Positions 24,301 through 37,799 of a DNA stretch of 64,000 bases are shown in pieces. The stretch covers positions 1,637,001 to 1,701,000 of the forward strand of contig JAZBQD010000014.1 of the NCBI GenBank assembly GCA_036583965.1, in the 5' to 3' direction. Each line of letters starts with the position of its first letter. The first letter of the stretch is position 1. The position numbers were made by a program, and so were the translations under genes. The stretch is from Prunella strophiata (Eukaryota > Chordata > Aves > Passeriformes > Prunellidae). Below the pieces are notes generated by a model. It ran no database searches. It was given only the letters and a program-made list of their open reading frames with translations, and was not told the origin of the DNA.

Positions 24301-25982
24301 CAGCAAGAAATACCGAGTTTAGGAGAGCCTGGACTGGGTGGGTGGGGCTGTGCTGAACTTTCTGCCACTGGAGGATGCTTAGGAGGAGCTCTCCCTGCAG
24401 GAATGTCCAGATTGAGGAGCAGTCCTCCTCTGGCTGGGTGTTCCTGCCTGCTGTGTGCCCAGCACTTGGTTTTCAGTGTGGCGTTGGCTTGGAGCAAATT
24501 TGTGCAGCCTGTGAATATTATTGTTTGCATTCCAGAAGGAAGAGGGTGTGATGGCAGATCTGAAACAAAGATCTGTACAAAGTTAGGGTGGTGGAGGGCC
24601 AAGCATCCCTAACTCCTCATGCAGTCCTAGGGGCCCAGAGCAGCTGCCTTTAATTGCAACCCTGATTCTTACCAATGATGCTTTGAAATCCACAGATGAA
24701 AGAGAATTATAGCAATGCAAATTTATTATTATTTTGATTTAGCAAAAGGCAGTTCTGAGAAGATGGGTACCACTCAAATATTTCACTGAGAAGGCAGTAA
24801 AGGAGTATTTTTTTTTTTCTTTTCCCTTGCAGAACACCTTTCTGTCTTCTGCTAATTGAATTTTTGCTGGGCACAAAGATACATATTTATTCCAATAGTC
24901 TCTTATTGCTTGGAACATTAAACAAAATTCACAACAGCTTAGTTTCCTAGTTTAATTCCAAGAGAAATAGTTCACACATAAAGCATTAAAATCCTCTAAT
25001 CCATGAAAATATAACTGGAAATAAGTTATGCTGTTGAAATAATAATATATATTGTTTGTTATATCAGTTATATTATTGAAATAATAATCGCAAGAGAAGA
25101 GCTTCATACAGGAAACAATGATTTTTAGTTTTTGATGAGAACAATTTTAAAAGAATGAATACTCTTCTCCAGTAGAGCAAACTGACAATGGCATAATTCC
25201 ACAAACTTCAGTCTCCTTCCTTTGTTTCAAGTAAGCAACTTGCTGCTACAGGCAGATTACAGTCTAATGTACAGGGTTCTAATGTAACTTCCTGAAGGAG
25301 AGCTAAATTTAGGTGCTAGTCCTTGAAAACACAGCTAATTTAACAGACTAATCAAAAATGTGTGAATTGGCTCACCCAGAAAACAGAGCAAATGGGACTG
25401 ACTCCACTTCTTGAAGCTGGGACAAAGGATCTGCTTCCACCCTGTGCTGAGCATCCTGCAGGAGCCAGCTGGGATAATCTGTGTGATGACAGGACATCTT
25501 CAAGCTGCATTTGAGGAGTTTCTTCTTGAAGTTTGTCAGGGCAGGATCCCTTTTGGCTCAGCTGATGACTGCTGTGGTAGTTACAACCAGGTTCTTGATG
25601 GTGATGTGATGAAATTCACACTGCTTGAATATTGCTCATTATATTCTTTTAGAGCACCCAGCTTTCCTTTGCTGTAGGTTAGAGAAAGAGAAGAAGGAAT
25701 GCTACAGGGAATGAGGTCTTTGTATTTCTTGTTTTGCATTAAACTGAACATTATTCAGGCACTGTCAAATTCCTAAAGTCTACTCATGGCTGGACATTTC
25801 AGTGTTTATGTTGGAAAACTGCTGTCATGGAGATCAGTGGGTTTGCTCAACTTGAGAGACAAATTATTACTTCTTAGCTGGGTTCACCTAGAGTACAAGG
25901 CTGCTTTCAACCTGAATTCCTGAGCTTATTTCAAAATGGCTGCCACAAATTTTTCAGTCTTCATATTTAGATCCCAATTTTA
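18340..25982. other. Unannotated AT-rich non-coding sequence
   Basis: About 7.6 kb in which I recognise no gene. Minor items: T16 at 20382-20397, a T-rich stretch at 24177-24192, a G9 run at about 22202-22210, a duplicated ATTGAAATAATAAT pair at about 25034-25088, and a duplicated AAATGTGGTT at 21013-21033. A short AGAATCACAAAACCAG string near 20679 is a doubtful CR1 scrap. Confidence 0.5.
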
Positions 25983-26007
25983 TTTTTTTTTTTTTTTTTT
26001 TTTTTAA
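25983..26007. repeat. poly-T run (25 bases)
   Basis: An uninterrupted T tract followed by AATCTCC. Simple homopolymer. Confidence 0.85.
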
Positions 26008-29000
26008 TCTCCTGTGGTATTGCTCCTGGCCTAAGGAGCAGACCAAACTGAAGACCTCTGGAACTTCTGACTATTCCAGGATCATACTGGAATTCTAGTC
26101 TGAGGGACATGTGGTACTCATGCTCCCCACAGTCACAGGGAGAGGAATAAACAGATTTGCAATGGGATTCTTAACCAGGAGGTTGAACATGAGATTGTTT
26201 CAGGCTGCCAGAAAAAAATACCAAACCTGGTGATTTCAGGTCCTGTGAATCCTTATTTCAGGAACCTGTGTGATCAGCTCTGGGCTGATGAAATAATTCA
26301 AAGCAAGAAGGAGAGAAGTGCATGTACTTCCAAAAACTGCAAAATATTTGGGTTTGCTTATTTTTATTTTTTTTTTCCCTTGTGGAGAACAGCTGGGGAT
26401 GGAGATCTCATGCACCCCCTCCAATGTTCTATTGCACAGTCCTTGCTAGGACCTTTCTTTTCCCAGAAGAAGCAAGCCCAAATGTTTTCTTTCTCAGAAG
26501 AATGTTCCGTCTTGTAGTCTAACACTGTGGGAGAACTTAAAAAGGCACAGTGAGCAAATGCTGCATTAAATACCTAAACCACTCCTTGCAACAGAAGGAA
26601 GGAAATATTACCTTCACCAGTAGGATGGGTTCTTACTGTTCTGATCCTGTGACTTTTTAATTATTCCATGCAAAGCAGCACAGCTTGAACACTAGACTGG
26701 AGGCTAGGTCCTTTATTATCTAATAAAAACTTGGTAACTTGGTATTTATTAAAATTTACAGGCAATTTTCTTCTCACAGGTCAAAAAAAAGGAAAGTTGG
26801 TTGGAGTTTTCCATGTTCACAGTGTGTTCTTTATTGACTGCTGTGCACATGCTGTAGCACAACCCTATTTCCCCAGTCTCAGTTAAACAAATGTGGAGGA
26901 TATGTTGTTCCTTGTCAAGATCTGGTTGCCTGTGTGTCTGGTAAATAAATGTGCTGTGTGTACAGGAGGATAAATAAATGATAAATGTGCTGTGTCTCCC
27001 TCAGGAGAGCTGGGGAAGAAAAAGTGCCAGGTTCAAATGCACCTACAGCTCTTGGGAAAGAGGAGATGCTTAAGGTGAGCAGTACTGAGGCATTTGCAGG
27101 TGAATTTTGGGCCTGATAATGACCAGGACATCTACTTTACAGTTAGAAAAAAGTAATTAAAATGTTTTAGAAGTTGTTCTGTTCCCATGTGTATGATGGA
27201 AATGTCTTTGTGTGATGGGTTGACCCTCCCTGCCTGGAGGTGAAGGGGCCTTTCAGGTCCCTGCTGTCCCCATCAATTTTAGCTGCATCTCCAGCACCAT
27301 CTCTGACCTGCCCTTAACACCTGCTTTTCCTGATGGATCAGCCTTCTTCCAAACATCTTTCAGCCATCCTTTTTACATTCTATGGTGTTTCTGTGATTAA
27401 ACCTTCCTATAGGTTTCTGTTTCTGAGATTGGATTTTTTTGGGGGTGATCTCCATGTGTGTTTTTGAGTTTGGGGGTTTTTGTTTGTTGGGGTTTTTTTT
27501 ATTAATACATTTGTTGAAACTTTTTGGTATGTTTGTGTCTACCACACCAATGCCTTGATAAAATAGTGACATACATTCCCTCACTTGCTATTCCCATGAG
27601 GAGAAGATCCACCTCTGCAGTGCATCAGGCTTCTGAGATCAGGCATAATTCTGTACCAGGCTCCAAGTGCCAAGTTCACCACAATTTCTTTTAACTATCT
27701 AGAGGAGAGGCAGGGAGCAATTATGTTTGTCTTTGTTCCATATCACATTTCTCAACTTTCTCTGTTGACCTTCTCTCCCCATCCCTTGTAGCAGAATTCA
27801 GACAGGAGCTTTGCAGTGTTTTGTTTTCCTCAGGTCATGCTTTCCTTGAGGTTCCTTTTCCTGTGCACTTTTGCCTTAGTTTTTCTATGCCTTTTTAAAA
27901 AAGGAAACCATCATTAGGAATGAAAATAGATGAAGTGAGCCCAGTCTGGCAGTCTCTCTCTTCAGAGGAAACTGCTTTTCACAGACTTCCTTAAAAAAGA
28001 AGGGGAATCTAACTAAATAGCACCAAAAGAGAAATGAAATTCCTTAAACTTTTCTTTTTTTGTTCATTCCAGGGTTTTAAATGAAATTTAACTTTTGTAT
28101 GTATGTGCTTATAAAATCCGTTTGGTTAACACATGTACACAGAGAAGAAAACTACAAAAATTGTGTGAGATAATTGATCCACTGCTAGTCCAAATGATGG
28201 ATTTTATTATCTTCCCAACTTCCAGATTTTCTTGTGATAAATTTTAAGTTTTTAAAGACAGAAATAACTCTTAAGTGGTAGCACATCAACTGGTATTGAA
28301 AAAAAAAAAAAATCACATGTTTTAAGGGCAGCTTGAGCTTAGTTTTATCTTCTCAATGTTGGACTTTGATGAAATTGAGTAAGTTTTAGTAGGGCAAATG
28401 TTTACAAGAAGTTAAAATTTATATTTCTTTGTAGGTCTCTTTCAGAAATGAAATGTTGGTTTGCCTGCATATTCTGTGTACTGGCAACCCATAAAGAGTA
28501 AAAATTGGTGGCCTGGTAATTTTTTCTGACAAGTAAACAATAAAACATCTTGATTTTTTTCTGCTGTAAAGTAAACATAATTACTTGTAAGTTTTCCACA
28601 AATAAAAACTATAGAAGAACATAAAGTCTGAAAATAAAAATTTATTTAATGATCAGGAGGAGGCCACATTATCAGACAAAAATGGTTCATTCTGCTATTC
28701 AGTTTGCATTCAGTCTAGTCTGTGAGAACACTTATTTTATTTTGGAAAGCTAATTTCCACTGAATAGGGAGGACCAACATAAAATGGTGACAAATAGGAT
28801 CTAAAGAATGATGGAAAGGGAATAAGCAAAGCTGATCAAAAACAAAATGGGAGGAGGAACTTGTGGATTGCCTCAAACCTAGAGAAGCACTTTTCCCTTG
28901 ACATATTGGTGCTGGTTTGTTAGCAGGGTGTATCTAACTGGCCATTGATCTGTGGTGGGCAGAATTGTTTGCATCTCCTGCTTTCCATAACTGCTGTCCA

Positions 29001-32000
29001 GAGCCTGAGCCACCACTGCAGGCCTGATTTCATACAGATGACAGCTGGAAAAGGCTGAACCCTCTCTGCAAACAGCCCCTGGTTTATGGATGTAGAGTTT
29101 ATTTGAAGATCTGTGAGATGTGAACTTCTCATAGCTCTTTACTAATATTTTCTGCTGTTGGGTATGTGAATCCATGCTGTGGGGAGTAGCAGCAAATAAC
29201 CAGGCAGTTTTTCTTTCTAACTATCCCAGTGATGCAGAAAATTTCCTTACATTTGGGTTACCTTCAACATGCAGCATTTTTTATTTTCTAATTCAAATTT
29301 TTGCTGGCCATCAAACCAGTAAGTTTTTATATACTGGATGTACTATGTCAATGGCTAGAGAAAAAACTTGAAATGTTTTTCATCCAGTTCCTGCAGAATC
29401 ATACAACAGCAAAGCATGTAACTTTGTTTAATAAGGATTGGATTCACAACAGGCTCTATTCAATATCTAAGTCCTGTCAAATGGATCAGTGTTGTAAAAA
29501 TTTGACTCTTGGGAAAACTTCTTAATGATGAAGCTGCCTGCAGCATCTTCTTTTGAAGCCAAACTGAGATCAGATCTCAGGTATCATGTTCTCTTGAGTT
29601 TGGTGGGGACTCTTAGTTTGTTTTGTTTTGAAGAATGCCAGAATAATTGTTTTGAATTTGTGCAGTTCTCAGTTTTCCAGTTTGCAAGGTTTGTTGTGGA
29701 CTGTGTTCCCAAGATGGGTGAGACAGCACTGTAGATACAAGTTTTACTGTAGATACAATTCAGCAGTTCTACCTGTGGCAATGATGGATTTAGAACTTTG
29801 GTTTTTTAACAAATAAGAGTTAATTGCAGTCTCTTACCATGTTACAAGGAATTGGACAAAGTTTTTTGGAGAAACTTTGCATCCTTAGCAACAGCTTCAC
29901 AGTTACATCACAATCATTGTTTTCTCTCAAAGCTGGCACAGCAGAGCTTTAAAGAAATGAGGGCAGCTTCTGGGACTCCAAATTAAGCTGAGACTTTTAT
30001 TATATCTTTATCCTCAATAATTTTGATGTCAGTTCTCCAAAATGAATTTTTTGTTTATGTTGTTCTGCTGCATAAGATGGCAGCATCTGATAGCCTCTAC
30101 ATTGTGGGTAGAATTCTGTAATTTGACAGCATAAGTAAAAAAAAACCAAACCAATCTGAACTAAGCAATCTGCTAGAGTTGATATTTATTTATTGTATTT
30201 ATATGATCCTCTGTGAGGAAAACTGGTGGCTTCAAACCAAAGTTTTTTGCAGGAACCTTGATGCCATGGCTGCTGATCTGCAGCTGAGGTCAAGGCCAGC
30301 ATCAGAAACTCTGCATAAACAAGCCTGTATTTGATGGTGTGGTTATTTGGGTTTAGCCAGTGCATTTTATGAGATGCTCTAGCTTTTCCCTGGGTTGCTT
30401 GTTGGAAATAGTCCCAGCCCTGTAGTGGAAGTCACAGATAAGAGACCTATGACTTCTCACTGGCCATCCTTGTCCCCCTACATCAGCATGTTGCCATAGT
30501 TTGGCTGTCAGGATTGCAAAACAAGAGAAAACTAATGGAAAACTTTATCCTGAACAGACCAAATGGATTATAAACACAGTGATGCTCTTGCATGCATTTA
30601 TGGTTTTATCTCTGTGTCTACAATCCTTGGATTGCTGTAAGAAACAACTATATTTCATCTGCTTTCTTATACTTGAGGACTGTAGCTGGTGAGCTGCAGT
30701 CTGCCACCAGGAAAACAGATACCACTGTGCTTTGATAGCTTTTTGACACAGAACTATTGTGTCAAAATAGTTTTTGCAGCATCTCTGAGACCAGTAAATG
30801 AGTTGGAATGTGGGTTGTCAGTGGTGGATTTTCTATTTTGGGTATGGGATTTGTACCACGACCCGACAGGACGTGCAGAAGCAGCACAAACATTTCTGGA
30901 CAGCATCAGATTCTGGAAGCTGGCCATGTGTGATCCTTTATGGCTTTAATGGATGAGTGCTGGTAGGTCTGCCAAGGTCAGTGACTCATGGAGGTCCTGA
31001 AGCTGCATCTCCAGTGGTCTCTGGGCTGGTTGCCACCCAAAACATCCTGGCCAGCTCTGTGTTCCAGCCCCAGTGTGTGCAGGGGCATAGATGGGCAGGC
31101 AGTCACAGCACAGATCAGGGTCCTGCCAGCAGCAGTGGGTCAGGGGCACCAGGGCTGTGTGTTCTGGGACACCAGTGCCTTCCTCCTGTGTCCCCTCCTG
31201 CTCCTTGGCAGCCACAGGCACAGCCAGCCATCAGGATAATTAATGGGTATGCCCCAGAAGCTTATCCCCCTCTCCCCCTGCCTTTTCCTTCGTGTTTGCC
31301 ACAGTCTGCCTGCATCAGCTCTGGCCCAGAGATTCTCTGTCAGCTTTCCAGCCCAGCAGAGCTTTGTGTTTGTTGGTGATCAATGTCAGCAATCACTGCC
31401 TGGGTAAGGAGGTTTGGAAACCTGGTCCCCTGCAGGTGCAGGCTGCTCTCACCTCTACCCAGCTAACCCATGGCAACACATCACCCAGCAATGTGCCTGC
31501 CTGTCCTGGCTCAGTGCTCTGTGCCCAAGAGCCAGGGATCCTACAAGTGCATCCCATTCCAAACCTTCTCACTCCTTTGTGAGTGCAGGTGCAGAAAAAC
31601 TCCACTGCTTTGGTGGAAGGAAATTTGCTGGAAAGGCTTCATGCTCCAGGACTAGCCCCACTGGCACACTTCATCCAGAGGGGATGGCACACATTTGGAT
31701 AATATATGTAGGAAATATGCCTCCCTTCATTGCCTCTTTCACCTTTTTAGTTTGTTGAAGCCAGTGGAAGTCTTTTAGATGTTCTTGGATCAAAAACTCT
31801 GCTTCTGTTGGCTTCTATCTGCTTGTGTGACACAGTTTATACAGAGAGAGACAGAATATAAGCACAAGCCCTTAAGGTAGAAGGAACAAAACAAGAAGGT
31901 ATTTCGGCAGGGCTGGTAAATGTCCTTCTGTCTGTAGTAAACACTGAGTGAAAGTCATCAAGTATTTCTGCTGTTCTAAACCATGAGTCAGAACAGCTGG

Positions 32001-33179
32001 CTCTCTGCATCTTTATAAAGGAATGCATCCATAGAAGCAAGAACAACCCTTTTATAAAATACAGAGGGGAAAAGAAAAAGGTGGGGAGGGCAATGGAAGC
32101 AAAAAACCAAACTATTCTTAGGATTATTATAATTATTTTTTTTGTAATAGTCTGTCTTTAGCAGCCAAGAAGTGGTTATATATGGAAACTTGAGCTATTT
32201 TCTTAAAAATAAATTTGTCTGCAGAGGGAAAACTGATCTGAGAGAGTTCTTGGAAAATTGGCTTTGCTGCTCTGCCATGGGTGAGTAGGGCTTGCTCTCC
32301 AAGAGCTCAGAAGTTAGTGTACTTTATTAGGACTAATCCCAGATTTTTTAAAGACCTACTAAAACAACTGTCATGGGAAGAAGCCAGGCCTGCAATATTT
32401 CCCTAACTTGTTAGTCAGAAAGTTTACTCTGGGCATGGAAGGGGCAAAGGAAGATAAGACAATGAGCTATAAAAAGAGAGTTAAGTAGAAAAGGAAAGGG
32501 CATTCAAGTAATAATAGACACTCAAGATACAAGTGGTGAACTGTGAGCAAACATGAAACTTTTAAGCTTTTTAATATCTGCATTTAAAAATAAATTATAT
32601 GTAAGTGTGGTGTTCTGTTTGAGTACTCTCTGGGCTTTTAAAATGCATTAAATGAAAAGGTTTTCCAAGCCAGAAATGTGTAAGTTTGTCTTCCCATAGC
32701 AAGAAGTTTAGCAAGGTGTAGGAGTAGATTAGGGTCACAATACTGGTATATCAGGACTAATATGTGCTTTTCAGAATTTAGAAACCAAAATAAACATTGA
32801 TGTTTCTGCAGGCAAATGATCTTTTGTTCCTGTGCAGTCTCTGTAAATGCAATAAGATTGCTCAGATGTGAATGCTGGTAGAGCATTGTCAAGCTTGAGG
32901 ATTTTTTTTTATTTTTTTTTACCTTAAAGACAGAAGCAAGTGCAAGTTTGGGATAAGGAGAAAACTTTTTAAAAGTTGTTTATTTTTTCCTCCCCACAAC
33001 CCAGACCTGTAGACTGATTGTAGAAAGATGAAACTTTTCAAAGGGTGTGTCTGTGTGTAGATGAGTGTATGTCTACTTTATCTACTTGTACTTTAGTTGC
33101 AAGTGTGGAACCCTCTCTCCTGGAAATGATTGAGTTTTTGATGGCTAGAACTTTTATCATTGAATAAGATGCTCCAGGG
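26008..33179. other. Unannotated non-coding sequence
   Basis: No gene was recognised. A GC-richer block at about 30940-31680 holds several overlapping open frames on both strands (up to 140 codons) with low-complexity P/S/A/G composition. It probably reflects base composition, or an unrecognised old repeat, rather than a gene. A 17-base LTR-like string at 27211 is listed separately. Confidence 0.5.
27211..27240 (+). mobile_element. Possible short avian ERV LTR relic
   Basis: TGTGATGGGTTGACCCT (27211-27227) matches the opening of a repeat common in bird genomes that I associate with endogenous retroviral sequence. The following bases diverge quickly. It may be a small relic or a coincidence of one string. 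Confidence 0.25.
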
Positions 33180-33201
33180 AAAAAAAAAAAAAAAAAAAAA
33201 A
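33180..33201. repeat. poly-A run (22 bases)
   Basis: A22, then ACACACAAAAACCC. Simple repeat. A second run of A11 lies near 33365-33375. Confidence 0.8.
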
Positions 33202-35994
33202 CACACAAAAACCCAACTTCTACTCCAAGTTTACAGTTGGCTTTCTTTTTGTAATGAACTAAAACATGTTTGTAATTATTTTTAAACAAAACATTGACAT
33301 TATCTGATGATATGCAAGGAGTGATGAGAAAGCACAACAGAATGTAGAATGGGCACCATGGAATAAAAAAAAAAAGTGCTGAGAGGGGCATGAAATAGTT
33401 GTACACGTTTTCCAAGTCTACATCCACTTGTGCCTCTAAGAATTGAAACTCCTGGTTATTTTCTTCCCATTTCTTCCACTACTCTGAACTAGGCTGTGCT
33501 GGCTGTTATTTCAGCCTTCAGATCTCTGCTGTGCATCTCTAGCACCTGAAATTAAAAATAAATTAAGGTGCTGAAATGAAGTTTTAGTTGTGTTCAAGCT
33601 GGGCTGAAAAAAACAATGCTGTTGAAGAGGTTGGTTGGAAATGCAGAGTGCTGGAGTAGCTCCTGACTTTCCAAATGTTAAAGTTTTATTGCTTGGTACT
33701 GACAAGCCAACTATAAATAGTAGTAATAACAATCATTTTATTTATTGGGCACCCTTCTGTCGTTAATATCCTGTTAGATGGCTCACAAAAGGTGTAATCT
33801 GCTGTTAATGTCCTGCTAGGAGCCTCATAAAAGAAATAAAATAGAAAGGCAGTTTAATGCTTAATGGTTTATGCTTTTTCTTTCGTGTTGATGTAGAAGA
33901 TTACAGTAAAAAGGCCAATTTTACATCTTCATTGAAATTAATGGAGTTTCAACAACTTATTTTGGATCTGAAACAGGTCCAAAATATGTTAATACTTGTT
34001 CTTTAGATTCAGTCAGCTGATGCTTGAGCACTTGTGATTGATTTGCAAGGTACCCCAACTGGATTAATTAGAAGAGAAAAATACTGTTTCCCCCTCTAAA
34101 TTCTGCTTACTGCAAACCCCTCTTGCTATAAAATGTCATGTTCTGGGGGCTCCTTTTCCCCATCCTCTGACTAAATTGCCATTTCTTGTGCTCATTCTAT
34201 TCATCTTTTATGTTGCTCATTAAAAATGTTAGGTTTTATTCCCTGTATTGTTCACAGTCTACAAGGTTTTTATCACTTAGATAAAAGCAATCTACTTGAT
34301 GCACAGCTGCTCTCCAGAGTGATCTGATTGCTTTTGGGATGGGCCTCAGACACCTGATGCTGTGCAGAGCACTTCTGTGCTGTTTGCAAACAGCTAAATT
34401 AAATTATTTGCAGATTAACTTGCTTTATAACAACATATTTGAAGGAGATGTTCAGATTTATGGACAGTCTGTTGTGCTTTCCAGCATTTAGTGTGGTCCT
34501 GGAGTGGCCTCACTGATTTCTTGAGGAATGAGGTGTAACTCAGCTTGAGCATGATTTCCTTTAGCTCACTCCTCTGGTGGAGTGGGAGCAGGGGGAAAAG
34601 CAGCTTGGTCCTGGGGAGGAAATACATGTATTTCTATTTGTGTGACTTTGATTCCTAATTACTTACGAGGTCTAAAAGTTTGTGTGGGGCCCCTCTGCAC
34701 TGGCTGTGGTGTACCTGGCCAGGATTATATTTCTGTAAATCCTGTTGTGGGTACCTTGACCTTCTCCTTGTCTCTGAGATACTGGGCACCCTGATCCCAG
34801 CCCAAGATTTTTTGGGTTGGACAGTACCTCACTGTTTAGTCGCTGGAGCATGATGCCTAAATTTTCCTTGCTGGTTTATCCCTAAAAGGAGACTGGTGGC
34901 ATCCAGCTTCTCTCCATTGTGATTATGTTTTTACCTTACATAATCTGCTTGTTCTGAAATGAACTAAAACCTCTTACTGCAAAAAGCTACTGCTTTTGCT
35001 CCAACCCCCAACATATTTTCATATGGACTCACTCATAATAAAGTGAACAGGAGGTTTTTAAACCAAAGTTTGTATTTAGTGCACTTGCTAAAGACCAGCT
35101 TCTCCTACTTAACAGCTTTTCTTTTATTGAATATTGGAGGTTTTAAAATTATTTTTTAAAGCTGTCAGCCTGCTTGTAGATGGTGTCACACATAGGTGGT
35201 GTCAACTGGTACCAAATGCACACAGATCCACACTTCCCTAGGAATATATTATTTAGCTGGCTTTGGTCCCTAGACAATCAAACAGTTGCAAATCCTGGGT
35301 TATTAAGCTTCATCAGATTCTAGCCACAGTTAGCCCTGGTCACCATGTTGCCAAGCCAAAGCCATTAGACTTTTTGCTCGTGGCAAATACAAATCCCGCT
35401 TAGATTTGATTAATTTTTCAGAGTTTTTAAACCTATTTGCTCTAACAAGAAGTGTGCCATCCTCTGTGGGCTTGAAACTCTTTTACAAAGTCTTTTCTGT
35501 GGCTTCTTAAGCACTGTCTGGCTTTGTCCACACTTCATTAAAGGCATGTAGTGGCTCAAGAGGATTAGGATAACTCAAACCCAGCCTTTCTACTCCCAGT
35601 GGAAATTAATCTCTAGCAAAGAAAGCTGTGCAGGTTTTGTTCTTGCTTTATTTCTTAAACTGCCTGTAGCTCTGTCATCATTTCAGACAGTGTTTAAAGA
35701 CCCCAAGTGAGGCCCACTATGGTAAAATATTTGATTATGGCTCTCCCTGATACAGTAATTAGGCTGATATAAGACTTCATGGAATGAAGACTATAGACTG
35801 TATGAAGACTTATAGATTTTTCTTTTTAGAAAACATTCTAAAGTGTTTTCTACAGTAGCAGTGCCTACTGCTCTAGATGTTGCTGCAGACCTATCAAAAC
35901 TAAAAAGACTGTGAGATTTTGCATGGCTATGCCTGACACAAGGTGAGCTGCTTTTCCCAGCACTGCTGGCTACCACAGTAATTCAAATCCTTCA
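33202..35994. other. Unannotated non-coding sequence, including a degenerate local duplication
   Basis: No gene was recognised. At about 33760-33835 two adjacent imperfect copies of roughly 45-50 bases appear. GTTAATATCCTGTTAGATGG is followed by CTCACAAAAG, then GTTAATGTCCTGCTAGGAGC by CTCATAAAAG, suggesting an old tandem duplication. Confidence 0.5.
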
Positions 35995-36112
35995 GGCCAG
36001 TTTGGATGGGGCTTTGAGCTGGTCTGGTGGGAGGTGTCCCTGCCCATAGCTGGGGGCTGGAAGATGATGTTTAAGGCCCCTTCCAACCCAAATTATTTCA
36101 GGATTCTCAGTG
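35995..36112 (+). mobile_element. CR1 LINE 3' end, sense, about 118 bp
   Basis: Consensus-like blocks in sense order are GGATGGGGCTTTGAGCTGG, TCTGGTGGGAGGTGTCCCTG, CCCATAGC and then TTTAAGGCCCCTTCCAACCC. A degraded ATTATTTCAGGATTCT follows, where the terminal ATTCTATG repeats should be. The 5' part of the element is missing. Small deletions (for example in 'GAGCAACCTGGTC') show age. Confidence 0.9.
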
Positions 36113-37574
36113 GTGGTGAAAGATGTGGCAACAAACATTTGTACTCTGCTTGGAGCTGCTGTCATATTTCCCTTTCCTATTTCTTTCTCTTTCCCCTAGC
36201 AAGAAATACTTTAAAAAAAAACCAACCCAGTAGTTATTTAATTGCTTGCAGTTTTCACAAGAAGGACTGGTACACCCACAAAGTGAATCTTCATGCCTGC
36301 TGTAAGAGCCATTCACTGAATCCCCAGTGGCATAGATGGAGATTTAGAGGTGAGACTGGAAATAAAGAGGAAGGATTAGATGCAAGCTTTGCCACGTTTG
36401 TGGAAGTAAATATGCCAGGGAAACTAAAAAGTTAGTCTGTGAGCCAGCAGCAGGCAGTCCCCATGTCTGTAGTGTTGGTGTGAGCCTCAGCTGAGCCCAG
36501 CTCACTTTAGTCTGGACTAACAAGTGTTGGCTCACACTTGAGTGGCCTCTGCTCACCTGCACTGCTCTGGAGCAGGTAAATTGCTGAGATTTGGAAGCTC
36601 ATTATCTGTTTGTACACCTTGCAGAATTCTCTATTTCTAATGTTCATGAAGCTGAAATAAGATTCTTTTTATCTCATCTTTCTAATCAAAAGAAGATGCC
36701 TGACAATTCCCTTTGTAATCATACTGTAAACAACTGTGGGTAATTGTTTTTTATTTTCTTTTGTTCCTTTCTTCATTTCAGTCTTCTCCACTGATCTGTG
36801 TTATACATAACTATTCAAAGTAGTAATCAAAGAAATGGAAATGCATTCAGCATTTGCACTTCGTTTTGTTTTACAAATAAGAAATAATTTCAGACTGTAC
36901 TTTGGCTGTGCCAGTTCAAACTCATTTTATTCCTGAGAATCTCCTTAGCCAAAAGTTAACTGTGCAGATTTCTGGGCTGGAAAACTGCAGCATCTGGGAA
37001 CAGGAACCTTAATTGAGTTCTGTAATGACACATTTTTACAAGCTTACAGAGAAAAGATAAAAGCTGAGCTTGATAAATATTGAGGCTAGGCTTGAGGCTC
37101 AGCTGACAAGACAGTAAAGCTGTGCAAACTTTTCTTGTGAAACTTCAGCAGGCACTGGGAAGCATCATGCCTGAATGTGAAAGTAAATCTCTCATAGTTT
37201 TGGTGTCAAACAAACCTTGCTTTTTATATGGAATTTTCTTTTTATTCCCTAGCTGTAAAACATTAGGGCTGTTATTCCTCATGAGGCAGGACCTAGAGTA
37301 AGATGCTTGTATTTATCATAAATTTTCTGGATTTTTTATGTGAGTCCTTCAACTTTGATAAGGAAAGTGCAAGAAACAGGTTTATCACATTTGTATACAC
37401 ATACATATCTTCCTTATCTTGGAAGAGGACTTCAACATTATCTTTTTCAGATGTCTTCATAGTAACTGCTTTTCACTACTGCCCCAGACACCATCATACA
37501 GCAAAAGCTTCATCATCATTCATTCACAATGTATGGGAGTTTTATTGCAGTTTCTCATGCTGCTTTGTTTTGTT

Positions 37575-37576
<2 letters not shown>
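36113..37576. other. Unannotated non-coding sequence
   Basis: No gene or repeat was assigned. The block 36590-36740 lacks homopolymers and repeats and could be a conserved non-coding element; this is a guess from texture only. Confidence 0.45.

Positions 37577-37612
<36 letters not shown>
37577..37612. repeat. poly-T run (36 bases), longest homopolymer in the window
   Basis: T36 without interruption. It is followed within 80-140 bases by A13 (37693-37705) and an A-rich tract with AAAAAG/AAAAC units (37719-37799). Together they form an inverted pair of homopolymers that could fold back on itself. Confidence 0.9.
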
Positions 37613-37692
37613 CTGTTAAAGAAATATCTTTTGACAGAGGAAGTTGGAGGGGGTGGTGTGACAATTCATCCTGCCTCTCATGACCCCCATTT

Positions 37693-37799
37693 AAAAAAAA
37701 AAAAACCAAAACACTATTGAAAAAGAAAAAGAAAAAAAAAAAAAAAACCACACAAAAACCTCCAAAAAACCCCCACAAACAACAACAACAAAACTTTAA
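37693..37799. repeat. A-rich simple repeat
   Basis: A13, then an interrupted A-rich region with (A)nG, (A)nC and (CAA)n units. Simple sequence, complementary in sense to the upstream T36. Confidence 0.85.

Noticed and set aside
30946..31758. Cluster of overlapping open frames up to 140 codons
   Set aside because: The frames overlap on both strands in a GC-richer block, have non-ATG starts and low-complexity composition, and match no family I recognise.
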